From SIAQ01 sp963767835 (GTDB lineage Bacteria; Planctomycetota; Planctomycetia; Gemmatales; Gemmataceae), in assembly GCA_963767835.1 (NCBI GenBank), contig CAVYFY010000029.1:68077-132076 (forward strand): a DNA stretch of 64,000 nucleotides. Reading direction: 5' to 3'. The position numbers and the translations under genes were made by a program. Shown piece by piece: positions 1-9,675 of the stretch (its first letter is position 1; each line of letters opens with the position of its first letter). The notes below the pieces were generated by a model. That model was not told where the DNA came from. It saw only the letters and a program-made list of their open reading frames with translations, and did no database searches.

Positions 1-381
1 GGCAGAATAGCCGAAGATCGAATACGACAGCATGACGAGCCAGTAGAACAGCGGCGGCTTGTCGAGATACGGTTCCCCTTGCAGCGTCGGTACGATCCAC
101 TCGCGGGCCGTCAACATCTCACGCGGAATCTGGGCGTAGCGCCCTTCATCCGGTTCGAACAGAGGAAACGACATGCACGGATAGAGCAAAACGCCGGACA
201 CGAGAAAGATGAACACGCTCGGCCCCGCCCGCAATGGCTCGACCCGAGCCGCCGGCCCGGCGAACCAGACGCGCGTCCAGAGCATCGGCAGCCAGCCGAG
301 CAAATGCGTCGGCGTCTCGACCGTGGCAATCTTGACCGCGACCGTCGGCGGCATGCGTGTGGTTGTTTCTGTTTCTTGCAT
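1..381 (-). CDS. ArnT/PMT-family membrane glycosyltransferase, N-terminal part
   Basis: The first 127 codons of a gene that runs off the left edge. After a 50-residue cytosolic leader comes a hydrophobic segment (about residues 55-73), then the motif EPDEGRYAQIPREM (76-89) and PYLDKPPLFYW (104-114). This acidic EPDE motif in the first periplasmic loop and the DKPP..YW motif are the signature of the PMT/ArnT group (glycosyltransferase family 39/83-like), which move sugars from polyprenyl-phosphate carriers onto lipid A or proteins on the outer face of the inner membrane. The acceptor cannot be told. The ATG at 381 is the first in frame; no clear ribosome binding site precedes it. Confidence 0.8.
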   Translation of the reverse strand, partial: MQETETTTRMPPTVAVKIATVETPTHLLGWLPMLWTRVWFAGPAARVEPLRAGPSVFIFLVSGVLLYPCMSFPLFEPDEGRYAQIPREMLTAREWIVPTLQGEPYLDKPPLFYWLVMLSYSIFGYSA

Positions 382-491
382 CCCGCCAAAGGTGCCACAA
401 ATCGGCGTGGCGTGTCAATGCGGGATCTTGTGAATCGCTGCCGACTCGGGTACATTACCATCATCCGCATTCCCGCCAGGAGATTCCCTTC

Positions 492-2917
492 ATGTTTCGT
501 TTGCCACTTCCATTCCTAGCATGCGCACTGTTGCCCGGTATCCTCGTCGCGCAGCCGCCGAGGAAGATCGAGTTCAATCGCGATATTCGGCCCATTCTCT
601 CGAATCATTGCTTCGTGTGCCACGGCCCGGACAACAACCTGCGCAAGGCGAAGTTGCGGCTCGATGATGAGAAAGACGCTCACAAGAAGGTGATCGTTAA
701 GGGGGACGCGCTCGCCAGCGAAATGTTTCGCCGGCTGGTGACGGACGATCCCGATGAGAAGATGCCGCCGCCGCGAACGAAGAAGGAGCTGACGAAAAAA
801 GAGATCGAGTTGATTCACGCCTGGATCGAGCAAGGGGCTAAATACGAGGCGCACTGGTCGTTGATCGCGCCGCGCCAGCACGAGCTGCCGAAGGTGAAGA
901 ATATCGACTGGGTGCGCAACGACATTGATCGCTTCGTGCTCGCTCGGCTGGAGGCGGAGGGTTTGCAGCCGGCGCCAGAAGCGGATCGCCGCACGTTGAT
1001 CCGCCGGCTGTCGTTCGATCTGATCGGCCTGCCGCCGACGCCGGAGCAGGTCGATGCGTTTCTGGCCGACAAGGACGCCGATGCTTATGAAAAAGTCGTC
1101 AATCGCTTGCTCCGGTCGAAGCATTTCGGCGAGCGCATGGCGGTTCACTGGCTCGACATCGTACGCTACGCCGACAGCGCCGGCTATCACAGCGACAACG
1201 AGCGCAGCGTTTGGCTTTACCGCGATTGGGTGATCGACGCGTTCAATTCGAACCTGCCGTTTCGCGAATTCGCCATTGAGCAGATCGCGGGCGATTTGCT
1301 GCCGAAGGCGACGGCCGAGCAAAAAATCGCCTCGGGGCATAATCGGCTCTTGCAGACGACGGAGGAGGGGGCGCCCAGGCGAAGGAATACACGGCGAAGT
1401 ACGCCGCCGACCGCGTGCGCAATTTTTCGACCGCCTGGCTCGGCCTGACCCTGGGCTGCACCGAATGCCACGATCACAAGTACGATCCGTTCACGACCAA
1501 GGAGTTCTACAAGCTCGCCGCGTTTTTCGCCGACATCCAGGAAGCGCCGATCGGCCGGCAGGCGCAGACGCCGATCATGACCGGCGCCCAGCAAGAGCAA
1601 GCGAAAAAGCTCGACGAGCAAATCGCGGCGCTGCAAAAGGAAATCGCCACGCTGCCGAAGGAGGAAGCGAAGGCGGTCCAGGCGAAGCTCACGGCGGTGC
1701 AGAAGGAGAAGGCGGAGTTCACCAAGAAGCTCCCGTCCACGCTGATCTCGACCGCTAGCACGCCGCGCATCGTCCGCATTCTAAAGCGTGGCAACTGGCT
1801 CGATGAATCGGGCGAGATCGTGGTCCCCGACGTGCCCGCGGCGTTGCCGGCGCTCTTTCCCCCCTCTCCCTCCGGGAGAGGGGCCGGGGGTGAGGGCGGA
1901 AGTGCCAAAAATCCGAATGCTCCACCCTCACCCCCTTCCCCTCTCCCGGGGGGAGAGGGGAGAAAAGGCAAACGCCCGACTCGTCTCGATCTCGCGAACT
2001 GGCTCGTGGATGCCGACAATCCGTTGCCCGCGCGAATCTTCGTCAATCGGCTTTGGCTGCTCTATTTCGGCCAGGGCATCGTCAAGACCGCGGACGATTT
2101 CGGCGCTCTCGGAGCATGGCCGACCCATCCGGAATTACTCGATTGGCTCGCCCTCGATTTCCAGCAACACGGCGGCGACATCAAGCGCTCCATCAAGCAA
2201 ATCGTCATGTCCGCGGCCTATCGCCAATCCTCCAAGGGAACGCCGGAGCTTCGGCAACGCGATCCGTACAACCAGTTCCTCGCTCGCCAGGGCCGCTTCC
2301 GCCTCGATGCCGAATTCGTGCGCGACAATGCCCTGGCGATCAGCGGCCTTTTGGTCTCGAAGATCGGCGGCCCGAGCGTCAAGCCGTACCAGCCAGCGGG
2401 CTACTGGCGCTACCTCAATTTCCCGACACGCGAATGGGCCAACGACAAGGGCGAAAACCAGTATCGCCGCGGCGTCTACACGCACTGGCAACGCACTTTC
2501 CTGCAGCCGAGCTTGCTGGCGTTCGACGCCTCGACGCGCGAGGAATGCACCGTCGAGCGCCCGCGCTCGAACACGCCGCAGCAAGCGCTGGTGCTCTTGA
2601 ACGATCCGACCTACGTGGAAGCATCGCGCGTCTTCGCCGAGAAGATCGCCAAATCGCCCGGCAAAACCGCCGAGCGCATCAACTTCGCCTTCCGCCTGGC
2701 GTTGCAAAGGGACGCGGACGCCGACGAGATCGCCATTCTGACGAAGCTATACGAGAAACATCGGACGCATTTCGATGCGAACCCCAAGGACGCGCTGGCG
2801 ATCCTCGGCGTCGGCTATGCGCCGGCATCGAAGCAAATTGCGCCGGCCGAACTGGCGGCCTGGACCTCGGTGGCGCGGACGGTCTTGAACCTGCACGAGA
2901 CGATCACGAGAAACTAA
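492..2917 (+). CDS. DUF1549/DUF1553 (PSCyt1/PSD1) cytochrome-like secreted protein, frameshifted
   Basis: A planctomycete-type protein of about 800 residues: signal peptide, a haem-binding CFVCH motif at about residues 40-44 (PSCyt1), then DUF1549 (LIRRLSFDLIGLPPTPEQVDA region) and DUF1553 (TRLDLANWLV through NRLWLLYFGQGIV and the C-terminal TPQQALVLLNDP). The frame breaks near 1362-1375 in a G-rich run: frame 0 carries the N-terminal half, and frame 2 continues from the expected TAKYAADRVRNFSTAWLG. One missing G explains it, so an assembly error is likely. A palindromic repeat lies in frame just before DUF1553 (see 1861-1962). Function in the family is unproven; these genes often travel with DUF1501 genes, though the one in this window is 40 kb away. 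Confidence 0.85.
1861..1962. repeat. Family A palindromic repeat inside a coding region
   Basis: Two inverted arms (1861-1896 and 1924-1962), each with its own small CCCTCTCCCTCCGGGAGAGG-type hairpin followed by a GGGGGTGAGGG tail or its complement. Here it is translated within the DUF1549/1553 gene as PSPSGRGAGGEG...PSPLPGGEGR. Other copies are at 7042, 37928 and 51341, a half copy at 35461 and a degenerate one at 45475. Confidence 0.85.
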
Positions 2918-2928
2918 CGGAGGAAATC

Positions 2929-3219
2929 ATGGCAACCCTCAACATCAACATTCCCGAGCCGATGAAGGAATTCGTGGACCGTGAGATTAATTCCGGCCGG
3001 TTCAAGGATGCAAGCACGTTTATGCAACTGCTGATTGCCGACGCTTTGGAAAATCAGGAAACCGGTTTTTCGGAAGCAGAGAGAGAGCGGATCGACCAAA
3101 TGCTCCTCGAATCGATGAAGTCCTTCGAACGCGGTGAAGCCGTTCCCGTTGAACCTGGCGAGTTTGAGAAATTGGCCAAACGCATGGTCGAACAACATCA
3201 AGGGACGCGGGCCTTATGA
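2929..3219 (+). CDS. ParD-like antitoxin without an adjacent toxin
   Basis: A 96-residue protein starting MATLNINIPEPMKEFVDREI, which matches the ribbon-helix-helix N terminus of ParD/CC2985-type antitoxins (beta strand ATLNINIP, then helices 'KEFVDREINSGRF' and 'DASTFMQLLIADAL'). The C-terminal half is the acidic, toxin-wrapping tail expected of such proteins. The ATG is preceded by a strong GGAGG at 2919-2923. No ParE-like gene follows: its stop codon overlaps the ATG of the BamE-like gene (ATGA). By family it would bind DNA and repress its own operon; whether it neutralises anything here is unknown. Confidence 0.7.
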   Translation: MATLNINIPEPMKEFVDREINSGRFKDASTFMQLLIADALENQETGFSEAERERIDQMLLESMKSFERGEAVPVEPGEFEKLAKRMVEQHQGTRAL

Positions 3220-3575
3220 GAAAGCGCTACTTCATCTCGGCCGGCATCATGGCCGCGTCGCTCGGTTTGGCGCTCGTCATCCTTGCCGTGCTGCCGTCCG
3301 GCCCAGGCGTCACCAAAACAAATTTTAGCCGAATCGAAAAGGGAATGACGCTCGAAGAAGTTGAGGCCGTTTTGGGCCGTGCGGCAGATGGGGAGCATGT
3401 TCCTATCCCTGTCATATCGGCGCCGATTCCTTGCCCCCCCACGTTGCCGGAATGGGTGAGTTCCGACGGATCACGGGTTATCGTCGAATTCTCGGATGGC
3501 TTGGTGACGGACGCCTACTGGCAGGATTCCACCGAGACCATTATGCAGAAACTCCGTCGCTGGCTCCACTTGTAA
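3216..3575 (+). CDS. BamE/SmpA-like small exported protein
   Basis: 119 residues. An N-terminal hydrophobic anchor (about 7-27) is followed by TNFSRIEKGMTLEEVEAVLG, the SmpA/OmlA (BamE) signature in which a helix 'I..GMT..EV...LG' starts a small alpha-beta domain. No lipobox cysteine is evident, so it is probably membrane-anchored rather than lipidated. It overlaps the upstream antitoxin gene by 4 bases and is probably translated by coupling. It has a clear paralogue at 23688-24050, sharing GVTK.NF.RI..GMT..EVE and the C-terminal RRWLHL, and a more distant one at 57224-57592. Confidence 0.65.
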   Translation: MRKRYFISAGIMAASLGLALVILAVLPSGPGVTKTNFSRIEKGMTLEEVEAVLGRAADGEHVPIPVISAPIPCPPTLPEWVSSDGSRVIVEFSDGLVTDAYWQDSTETIMQKLRRWLHL

Positions 3576-3701
3576 CGATAATCGATCGCACGTGTACGCA
3601 TTTCCATCGTTCCGTCTTAAATATCAAGCAGTCCACGACGTATAATAGAATGAATCCCGCGCTAGAGCGTTTTCCCCCATTGGCCCGAAGGGAGATTCCC
3701 C

Positions 3702-5888
3702 ATGCTTCTGGCTCATGTCTTTGCGGATGGCAACATCTGGTCCAGCCTTCCCGAACCGGCGCAATACGGCTTGATTCTTTTGGCAATCGCCGCGTCTATC
3801 GGAGCGCTGATCGAATTTGCCGGCTTGCGCTACATCCCCAACAATCGCGTCGGCATCGTCGAAAAGCTCTGGTCGCGCTCCGGCTCCGTCGAGCAGGGCC
3901 GATTGATCTCGCTGGGCGATGAAGCCGGCTTCAAGGCGGACGTGCTGCGCGGCGGCTTTCACATCGGCCTGTGGCGCTGGATGTATCGGCTGCACAAAGT
4001 TCCGCTCGTCACGGTGCCGCAGGGCAAGATCGGCTACGTCTATGCCCGCGACGGCGAATCGCTTGCCCCCAGCCAGACACTGGGCCGCGTCGCCGCCAGC
4101 AACAATTTCCAGGATGCCCGCGAGTTCCTGCAGCCCGAAGACGCCGCCGCGCCGCGCGGGCAGCGCGGCCGGCAGCGCGCCGATCCTGCGCGAAGGCATG
4201 TACGCCATCAATCTCGCCCTCTTCATCGTCATTACCGAGGATGCCGTCTTCCATCTCAATTTCCAGATGGACAACGAGCTCAACACGCTCGTCGATTGGC
4301 AGCGCGAGCTCGAACGCGCCCACGGCTTCAGCCCCGTCGTCATCGGCGCAAGCCGCCCGTCGGCCCCCCACCGACGAAGAAGACGATGGCAAAAAAGCCA
4401 AACGCGCTGCCCCCGAATCGCAGCTCGGCTCCAGCGGCGACAATATCGGCGTCGTCACCGTTCAGGACGGACCGTCGCTCGAATCTGGCGAGATCATCGC
4501 GCCGGAAGTCGGCAACGATGCCAAGGATCCCAATTATCACAACAATTTCCAGGACCCCGAAGCTTTCTTGCGCCGGCGGCCGCCGCGGTCGGCAATATCC
4601 CACGCTCACCGATGGCACTTACTTCATCAACCGCTGGTTCGCATCCGTCGAATTCATGCCCAAGACCGTCGTGCCGATCGGCTTTGTCGGCGTCGTCGTT
4701 AGCTACTATGGCCGCGTCGGCGACGATGTCTCGGGCACGGCGTTTCGGCACGGCGAGCGCGTCGCTTCCGGCGAGCGCGGCGTCTGGGAAAAGGCGCTCG
4801 GGCCGGGCAAGTATCCATTCAACACCTACGCCGGCGCCATCATCCAGGTGCCGACGACCAACTTCGTCTTGCACTGGATCACCGGCAAGAGCGAATCGCA
4901 TCATTATGACGACAGCCTGAAGTCGATCGACCTCGTCACCAAGGACGCCTATGAGCCGAACCTGCCGCTCTCGGTGGTCGTTCATATCGACTATCAGAGG
5001 GCGCCGAGCGTCATCCAGCGCTTTGGCGACGTGAAGAAGCTCATCACGCAAACGCTCGATCCGATGCTGAGCGCCTACTTCCGCGACATCGCCCACAAGA
5101 AGACGATGCTCGAGTTGCTCCAACAACGCGACGCCATTCAAGGCGAGGGCCGCGAGGAGCTGCGCCGCAAGTTCCGCGATTTCGACATCGAATGCGTCGA
5201 TGTCCTCATCGGCAAACCCGAAACCGCGGAGGCGGGCGGCAAAATCGAAACGCTGCTTGAACAATTGCGCATCCGGCAACTCTCCATCGAGCAAATCGAA
5301 ACTTACGAACGCCAGCGTGCCGCGGCCGAGAAGCTGCGGACCCTGCAAGAGGCCCAGGCGATCGCCAACATGCAGACCAACCTGACCAATTCGAGCGTGC
5401 AGATTCGCATTGCCGAGAACCAGGGGGACGCCGACTTGGCGAAGGCCCGCAAGCAAGCCGAGCAGCTGGTGGTGACGGCTCAGGCCGAAAGCCAGCAGCG
5501 GGTCTTGGCGGGGCGCGGCGAAGGTTCGCGCGTCTTGCAGATCGGTCTGTCCGAGGCGGCCGTCCTGTTACGCAAGATCAGCTCGTTCGGCGATCCGCGG
5601 CTCTACGCCCTGCAACTGGTCGCCGAGCAGCTATCGCACGCCAGCCAGCCGCTGGTGCCGGAGCGCGTCTTCATGTCGGGCAACGGCGACGGAGCGCCGA
5701 CGCAAGCGAGCGGCATGCTCGGTATGTTGTTGCAGCTTCTCGTCGCGGAGAAATCGGGCTTCCAGCCAAGCGAAACGGCCGGACTCGATTCTCTCAAGGA
5801 ATTCGCTGACCGCATGACGCGCGAGGCCATGGAATCGATGCAGCAGGCGACGAAACCCGAGCCTGCCGCCAACGGCGCGAAGAAATAA
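3702..5888 (+). CDS. Band-7/SPFH-domain membrane protein, three frameshifts
   Basis: A flotillin/prohibitin-like protein. The N terminus has one membrane segment (about residues 20-45, QYGLILLAIAASIGALIEFA) and then an SPFH region; the C-terminal part (from IGFVGVVVSYYG) continues the SPFH fold, a long charged coiled coil (IEQIETYERQRAAAEKLR) and a helical tail. Between 4140 and 4600 the reading moves through all three frames: GSAPILREGMYAINLALF lies in frame 1, DEEDDGKKAKRAAPESQLG in frame 2, and TDGTYFINRWFASVEF is back in frame 0. Three single-base insertions in GC-rich runs (near 4150, 4364 and 4580) restore the frame overall. Such proteins scaffold membrane microdomains. The ATG at 3702 follows a GGGAG at 3690. 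Confidence 0.8.
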   Translation: MLLAHVFADGNIWSSLPEPAQYGLILLAIAASIGALIEFAGLRYIPNNRVGIVEKLWSRSGSVEQGRLISLGDEAGFKADVLRGGFHIGLWRWMYRLHKVPLVTVPQGKIGYVYARDGESLAPSQTLGRVAASNNFQDAREFLQPEDAAAPRGQRGRQRADPARRHVRHQSRPLHRHYRGCRLPSQFPDGQRAQHARRLAARARTRPRLQPRRHRRKPPVGPPPTKKTMAKKPNALPPNRSSAPAATISASSPFRTDRRSNLARSSRRKSATMPRIPIITTISRTPKLSCAGGRRGRQYPTLTDGTYFINRWFASVEFMPKTVVPIGFVGVVVSYYGRVGDDVSGTAFRHGERVASGERGVWEKALGPGKYPFNTYAGAIIQVPTTNFVLHWITGKSESHHYDDSLKSIDLVTKDAYEPNLPLSVVVHIDYQRAPSVIQRFGDVKKLITQTLDPMLSAYFRDIAHKKTMLELLQQRDAIQGEGREELRRKFRDFDIECVDVLIGKPETAEAGGKIETLLEQLRIRQLSIEQIETYERQRAAAEKLRTLQEAQAIANMQTNLTNSSVQIRIAENQGDADLAKARKQAEQLVVTAQAESQQRVLAGRGEGSRVLQIGLSEAAVLLRKISSFGDPRLYALQLVAEQLSHASQPLVPERVFMSGNGDGAPTQASGMLGMLLQLLVAEKSGFQPSETAGLDSLKEFADRMTREAMESMQQATKPEPAANGAKK

Positions 5889-5913
5889 TCGCCGGCTGAC
5901 GCGTGTTCCCATT

Positions 5914-5976
5914 CGCTTGCGGTTTCGCACGCCGAGTCCGCGGTTTGGCAGGATTTTGTGTGCGAAACCGCAAGCG
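5914..5976. repeat. Family C inverted repeat between two genes
   Basis: Arms 5914-5930 and 5960-5976 are perfect complements (CGCTTGCGGTTTCGCAC). It lies in the 253-base gap between the band-7 gene and the outer-membrane gene and could act as a terminator, though no T tract follows. Related copies are at 9527-9635 and 11569-11593. Nothing else is visible in the gap. Confidence 0.75.
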
Positions 5977-6141
5977 AGCGTCATTTCGAATGCGGAATCG
6001 CTGCGATCGTCATTGCCTTCCCATTTTCACGGAAATCTGAATTCGCATTTGCCGACCGTGCTGATTGCGACGACCTTTCCGTTCGATCCATAGCGATGGG
6101 ACAGGATGTCACCGGCCCGAAACCGTGGAAATGGAGTTCTC

Positions 6142-7032
6142 ATGCGTCGGAAGGCATGGCTCGCCGTCGTACTGATTGCCGTTCTGCTTCCGCAATCGGC
6201 GCAGGCCCAGGAAAAAGACGGCTTCAGCCTGATGGGGTTCATCGATTCCCTTCAGCTCGGCTGGCGGCCCGAACCGCACGAGACGGAGCCGTTCAATCAG
6301 CCGATCGCCATGAACGGCAATTGCATCCTCAACTATTATCAGACTGACGCGGTCATGATGCATCGCTCGTCCGGCTCATTCGGCGGCGATATGGATTGGT
6401 CGGTCGGCCCCCGTCTGATTCTGGGCCGAGGCATGAGCGATCGCGACGCCGTCGAAGTCGGCTACTTCGCCCAGTACCAGATGAACGGCTCCATCTTCAA
6501 TGCCGGCGGCACTCCGCTCAATTTTCGCGAGGATTATCGCTCGGAATTCAACAGCTTCGAGCTCAATTATCGCCATTGGTTCTTGCCGGAATTCTCGGTG
6601 ATCGCCGGCTTTCGCTACATCAACTGGCACGAAGATCTCAATGCCGCGTTTGACACGCCGCCCGGCTCGGTCAACGCCATCGATCACACCAACAACAACC
6701 TGTTCGGCGGCCAGATCGGCGGCGATTGGAAGCATTCCTTTGGCAACGGCTTCGGCCTCGAACTCAGCGGCAAGGCGGGCATCTACGGCAACCGCTGCGA
6801 ATCGGACGGCACGCTCGGAACCGCCGGCAGCACGCGGGCATCCTTCGTCGGCGAACTCGGTTTAGTCGGCACCTACAACCTGACGGGGTATTTGAAAGCC
6901 CGGGCCGGCTACGAGGTGATGTGGGTCGAAGGTCTCGCGTTGGCGCCGGACCAGATCAGCGCCCCCAGCATCAACAATCGCGGCGGCGTCTTCCTGCACG
7001 GCGCGGTCGTCGGGTTGGAACTCAGCTGGTGA
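6142..7032 (+). CDS. BBP7-like outer-membrane beta-barrel protein
   Basis: A 296-residue secreted protein: a signal peptide (MRRKAWLAVVLIAVLLPQSAQA) and then alternating amphipathic strands rich in aromatic residues and glycine (DWSVGPRLILGRG, DAVEVGYFAQYQ, EFSVIAGFRYINW, YLKARAGYEVMWVEGLAL). It ends VGLELSW, a terminal aromatic residue typical of barrel proteins inserted by BamA. The pattern matches the planctomycete BBP7 family; cargo or pore function is unknown. The ATG at 6142 has GGAG at 6133-6136. Confidence 0.75.
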   Translation: MRRKAWLAVVLIAVLLPQSAQAQEKDGFSLMGFIDSLQLGWRPEPHETEPFNQPIAMNGNCILNYYQTDAVMMHRSSGSFGGDMDWSVGPRLILGRGMSDRDAVEVGYFAQYQMNGSIFNAGGTPLNFREDYRSEFNSFELNYRHWFLPEFSVIAGFRYINWHEDLNAAFDTPPGSVNAIDHTNNNLFGGQIGGDWKHSFGNGFGLELSGKAGIYGNRCESDGTLGTAGSTRASFVGELGLVGTYNLTGYLKARAGYEVMWVEGLALAPDQISAPSINNRGGVFLHGAVVGLELSW

Positions 7033-7041
7033 GGCGGCATT

Positions 7042-7147
7042 TCCTCCCCTCTCCCTCCGGGAGAGGGGCCGGGGGTGAGGGCGTTTGGCATCATTTTTAG
7101 CGAGCCACTCCCTCACCCCCAGCCCCTCTCCCGGAGGGAGAAGGGAG
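7042..7147. repeat. Family A palindromic repeat, intergenic
   Basis: Arms 7042-7082 and 7110-7147 are inverted copies of the GAGAGGGGCCGGGGGTGAGGG unit. It starts 10 bases after the stop of the barrel gene and fills most of the gap to the next gene. Confidence 0.85.
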
Positions 7148-7200
7148 CGAAGATTCCTGGCATTTCATAAAATCACACCAACGCCCGCCGGGGAACCACT

Positions 7201-9473
7201 ATGCCGCGCATCATCTGCGTTCTCGCGCTCGCACTCGCTTTGACGAACCTTGCCGCCGCCCAGGATCATGGCCGGGTGCTCTCGTGCGCTCTGGATGTCT
7301 ATCCGCACAAGCTCAACGACACCACCGATCTCGCGGATACGAAGAATTATGTATTCCGCGGCAAGGTCATTAGCCTCGGCAAGGACAAGAAGGTCCACAT
7401 CTGCTACGACACCGAGCACATGCGCGTCGCCGGCGCCTGGGTCGGCAAACCGATCCAATTCACCGCCGACAAGAACATGGGCTCCACCGTCGAGGGCGAA
7501 ATGCTCTTCTCGACGAAGCCCGGCCCAGGCTGGGCCAAGGACGGTAAATGGGACGACTCGCGCGTCGGCAAGGAAGGGCCATTGCCGCGCGATTGGGCCC
7601 ATTACAAGGGGCTGTATCTGCACGGCGACAAGGTGGTGCTGTCGTACACCGTCGGCGATATGGATGTGCTGGAGATGCCGGACGTCATGGCTCTCACGCC
7701 CTCACGCGGACGTTCAGCTTGGGCCCCAAGCAAAAGCGCTCAATCGCTCACAATCGCGGAATGGGAGAAGCCGTGGAAGTCCGACATGGTTTCCAAGGAG
7801 CCTGGTCGAGCCATAGAGTTCTGCGAGCTACATTCCGGTTTACCAACGGAAATTCATCGGCCTCATTGGGTTAAGGGAAAGGCATCGTTCCGCGTCGAGG
7901 CAAGCGTAAGGTCATGCTTGATCTTGAGCCTATGCCGGATGGGCAGCTGTTTCAAAGTTTTTGTTAGCCTCGATTAACTTTCGTATTACCGATTTCTTGC
8001 TGGCACGCGGCGGTGATATCGAGAAATTTGGCTGCTCTAACGAAAGGCGGCCCCGCGCATTGGCCAGAAACGCTCGAAACCGCCGGTACGCTCGGCGACA
8101 ACAAGGTCGGCCCCTACACGCTCGATCAGATTGCGCTTCCCGAGAAGAATCCCTGGGACGCGTCGATTCGCTTTGCCGGGCTTGATTTCTTTGAGGATGG
8201 CCGGGCCGCGTTGTGCACGTGGGATGGCGATGTCTGGATCGTCTCCGGGCTGGATGCCGGCCTCAAGAAGGTCCGCTGGAGACGCTTCGCCGCCGGGCTG
8301 CAGCAGCCGCTCGGCCTCAAGATCATCAAGGGGATCATCCACGTTGCCGGCCGCGATCAAATCACGAAGCTGCACGATCTGAACAACGACGGCGAGGCCG
8401 ACTTCTACGAGAATTTCAACAACGATGCGGGCCTCACCTTGCAGCGGCACGAGTTCGTCATGGATTTGCAAACGGACAAGAACGGGAATTTGTACTATTG
8501 CCGCAGCGGGCATTATCTCCAGTCGAAGCGCGGCGACAACTGCGTCGTCTACAAGCTCTCACCCGACGGCAAGAAGCTCGAAAAGTTCGCGACCGGCTTC
8601 CGCGAACCGAACGGCATGTCGATCGGCCCCGACGGCACGATGACCGTCGCCGACAACGAAGGCAACGGCATCCCGCAAACGCCGATCTATCGCTTGCTGC
8701 AAGGCAAGGATTACGGCTTCACGCCATCGAATACCGGCAAGGTCAACGACGGCACGTGGAAGATGCGTGAGCGGCCGATTGTTTGGCTCGGCCCCAAGGT
8801 GGACACGTCGGCCGGCAGCCAGGTTTGGGTTCCCCGGCGAGCCGAGCCCCGTAAGGGGCCGGTTCACGCGGGCGATAACCGGGTCCTTACGGACCTCGGC
8901 TCGCCGGCATGGGGCCCGCTCGCCGGCAAATTGCTGCATACCAGCTACGGCAATTGCGCCCTCTTTCACCTCATGATCGACAAAACCGCGGAGCCGTGGC
9001 AGGGGGCGGTGTGGAAGTTTCCGCTCACGTTCAACAGCGGCATCATGCGGGCACGCTTCAATCCCAAGGACGGCCAGCTCTACGTCTGCGGCCTGCGCGG
9101 CTGGGGCACCAGTGCGGTCAAGGACGGCCAGTTCGCCCGCGTTCGCTATACGGGAAAAGACGTACCGATCCCGGTCGGCTACCGCGTCACGAAAGCGGGC
9201 CTGGAATTCAGCTTCTCCGGTCCGCTCGACAAGGCCGCCGCCGAGGACGACGACAACTGGGCCGGCAGTTGGTCGGAAGATTTGAAGAAGATGCCCAACA
9301 TGAAGGAGATGCCGATCAAGGCGGCGCATCTGAGCGATGACCGCAAAACCGTGACGATCGCGCTGGAGAAGGTGCGCGCCGTGCCGAACTTCGCGCTGCA
9401 ATATCGCATCAAGTCGGCGGACGGGGCCAAGGTCACGGGCGAATTAAACGGGACAATCCATCGCGTGCCTTAG
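7201..9473 (+). CDS. DUF6797 protein with sugar-dehydrogenase-like propeller, broken
   Basis: Part 1 (7201 to about 7690) has a signal peptide and the DUF6797 pattern, with STKPGPGWA, GPLPRDWAHYKGLYLHG and VVLSYTVGDMDVLE. Part 2 (about 8013-9473) is a beta-propeller of the soluble PQQ glucose/sorbosone dehydrogenase type (GLDFFEDGRAALCTWDGDVW, FREPNGMSIGPDGTMTVADN). Between them, 7690-8030 shows no single open frame: ALTRTFSLGPKQK appears in frame 0 while the flank is in frame 1, and stops occur in every frame. Several indels are needed to join the parts, so this is either a decayed gene or a badly assembled stretch. A repeat is inserted in frame at 8834-8907. In this family the protein is secreted and often linked to cytochromes. 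Confidence 0.7.
8834..8907. repeat. Family B inverted repeat inside a coding region
   Basis: Outer arms CCGGCGAGCCGAG (8834-8846) and CTCGGCTCGCCGG (8895-8907) are perfect complements, with an inner CCCCGTAAGGGGCCGG that partly repeats as CCGGGTCCTTACGGAC. Translated, it adds about 25 residues between AGSQVWVP and WGPLAGKLLHTSYG, which are normally almost adjacent in this protein family. Confidence 0.8.
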
Positions 9474-9526
9474 CCTTGCACAAGCCATGGACTGCGGTAA
9501 GATTATGAAAGAAGCGCATCGTCCGT

Positions 9527-9635
9527 GATGCAACATTGAAGCTCGCTTGGCGGTTTCGCCACTCTATCCCACGGGTTTGACCGCTTGGCGCGTTTTCGAG
9601 CGCGAAACCGCCAGGCGAGCTTCGATGTTGCATCC
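9527..9635. repeat. Family C inverted repeat upstream of the response regulator
   Basis: Long imperfect arms: GATGCAACATTGAAGCTCGC plus TTGGCGGTTTCGC on the left, its complement on the right. It fills most of the 202-base gap before the response-regulator gene, so any promoter must overlap it or lie in the last 40 bases. Confidence 0.8.
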
Positions 9636-9675
9636 AGGAGCGACGGGTTCTTTAATTCGCCGACTGGAGAGACCG

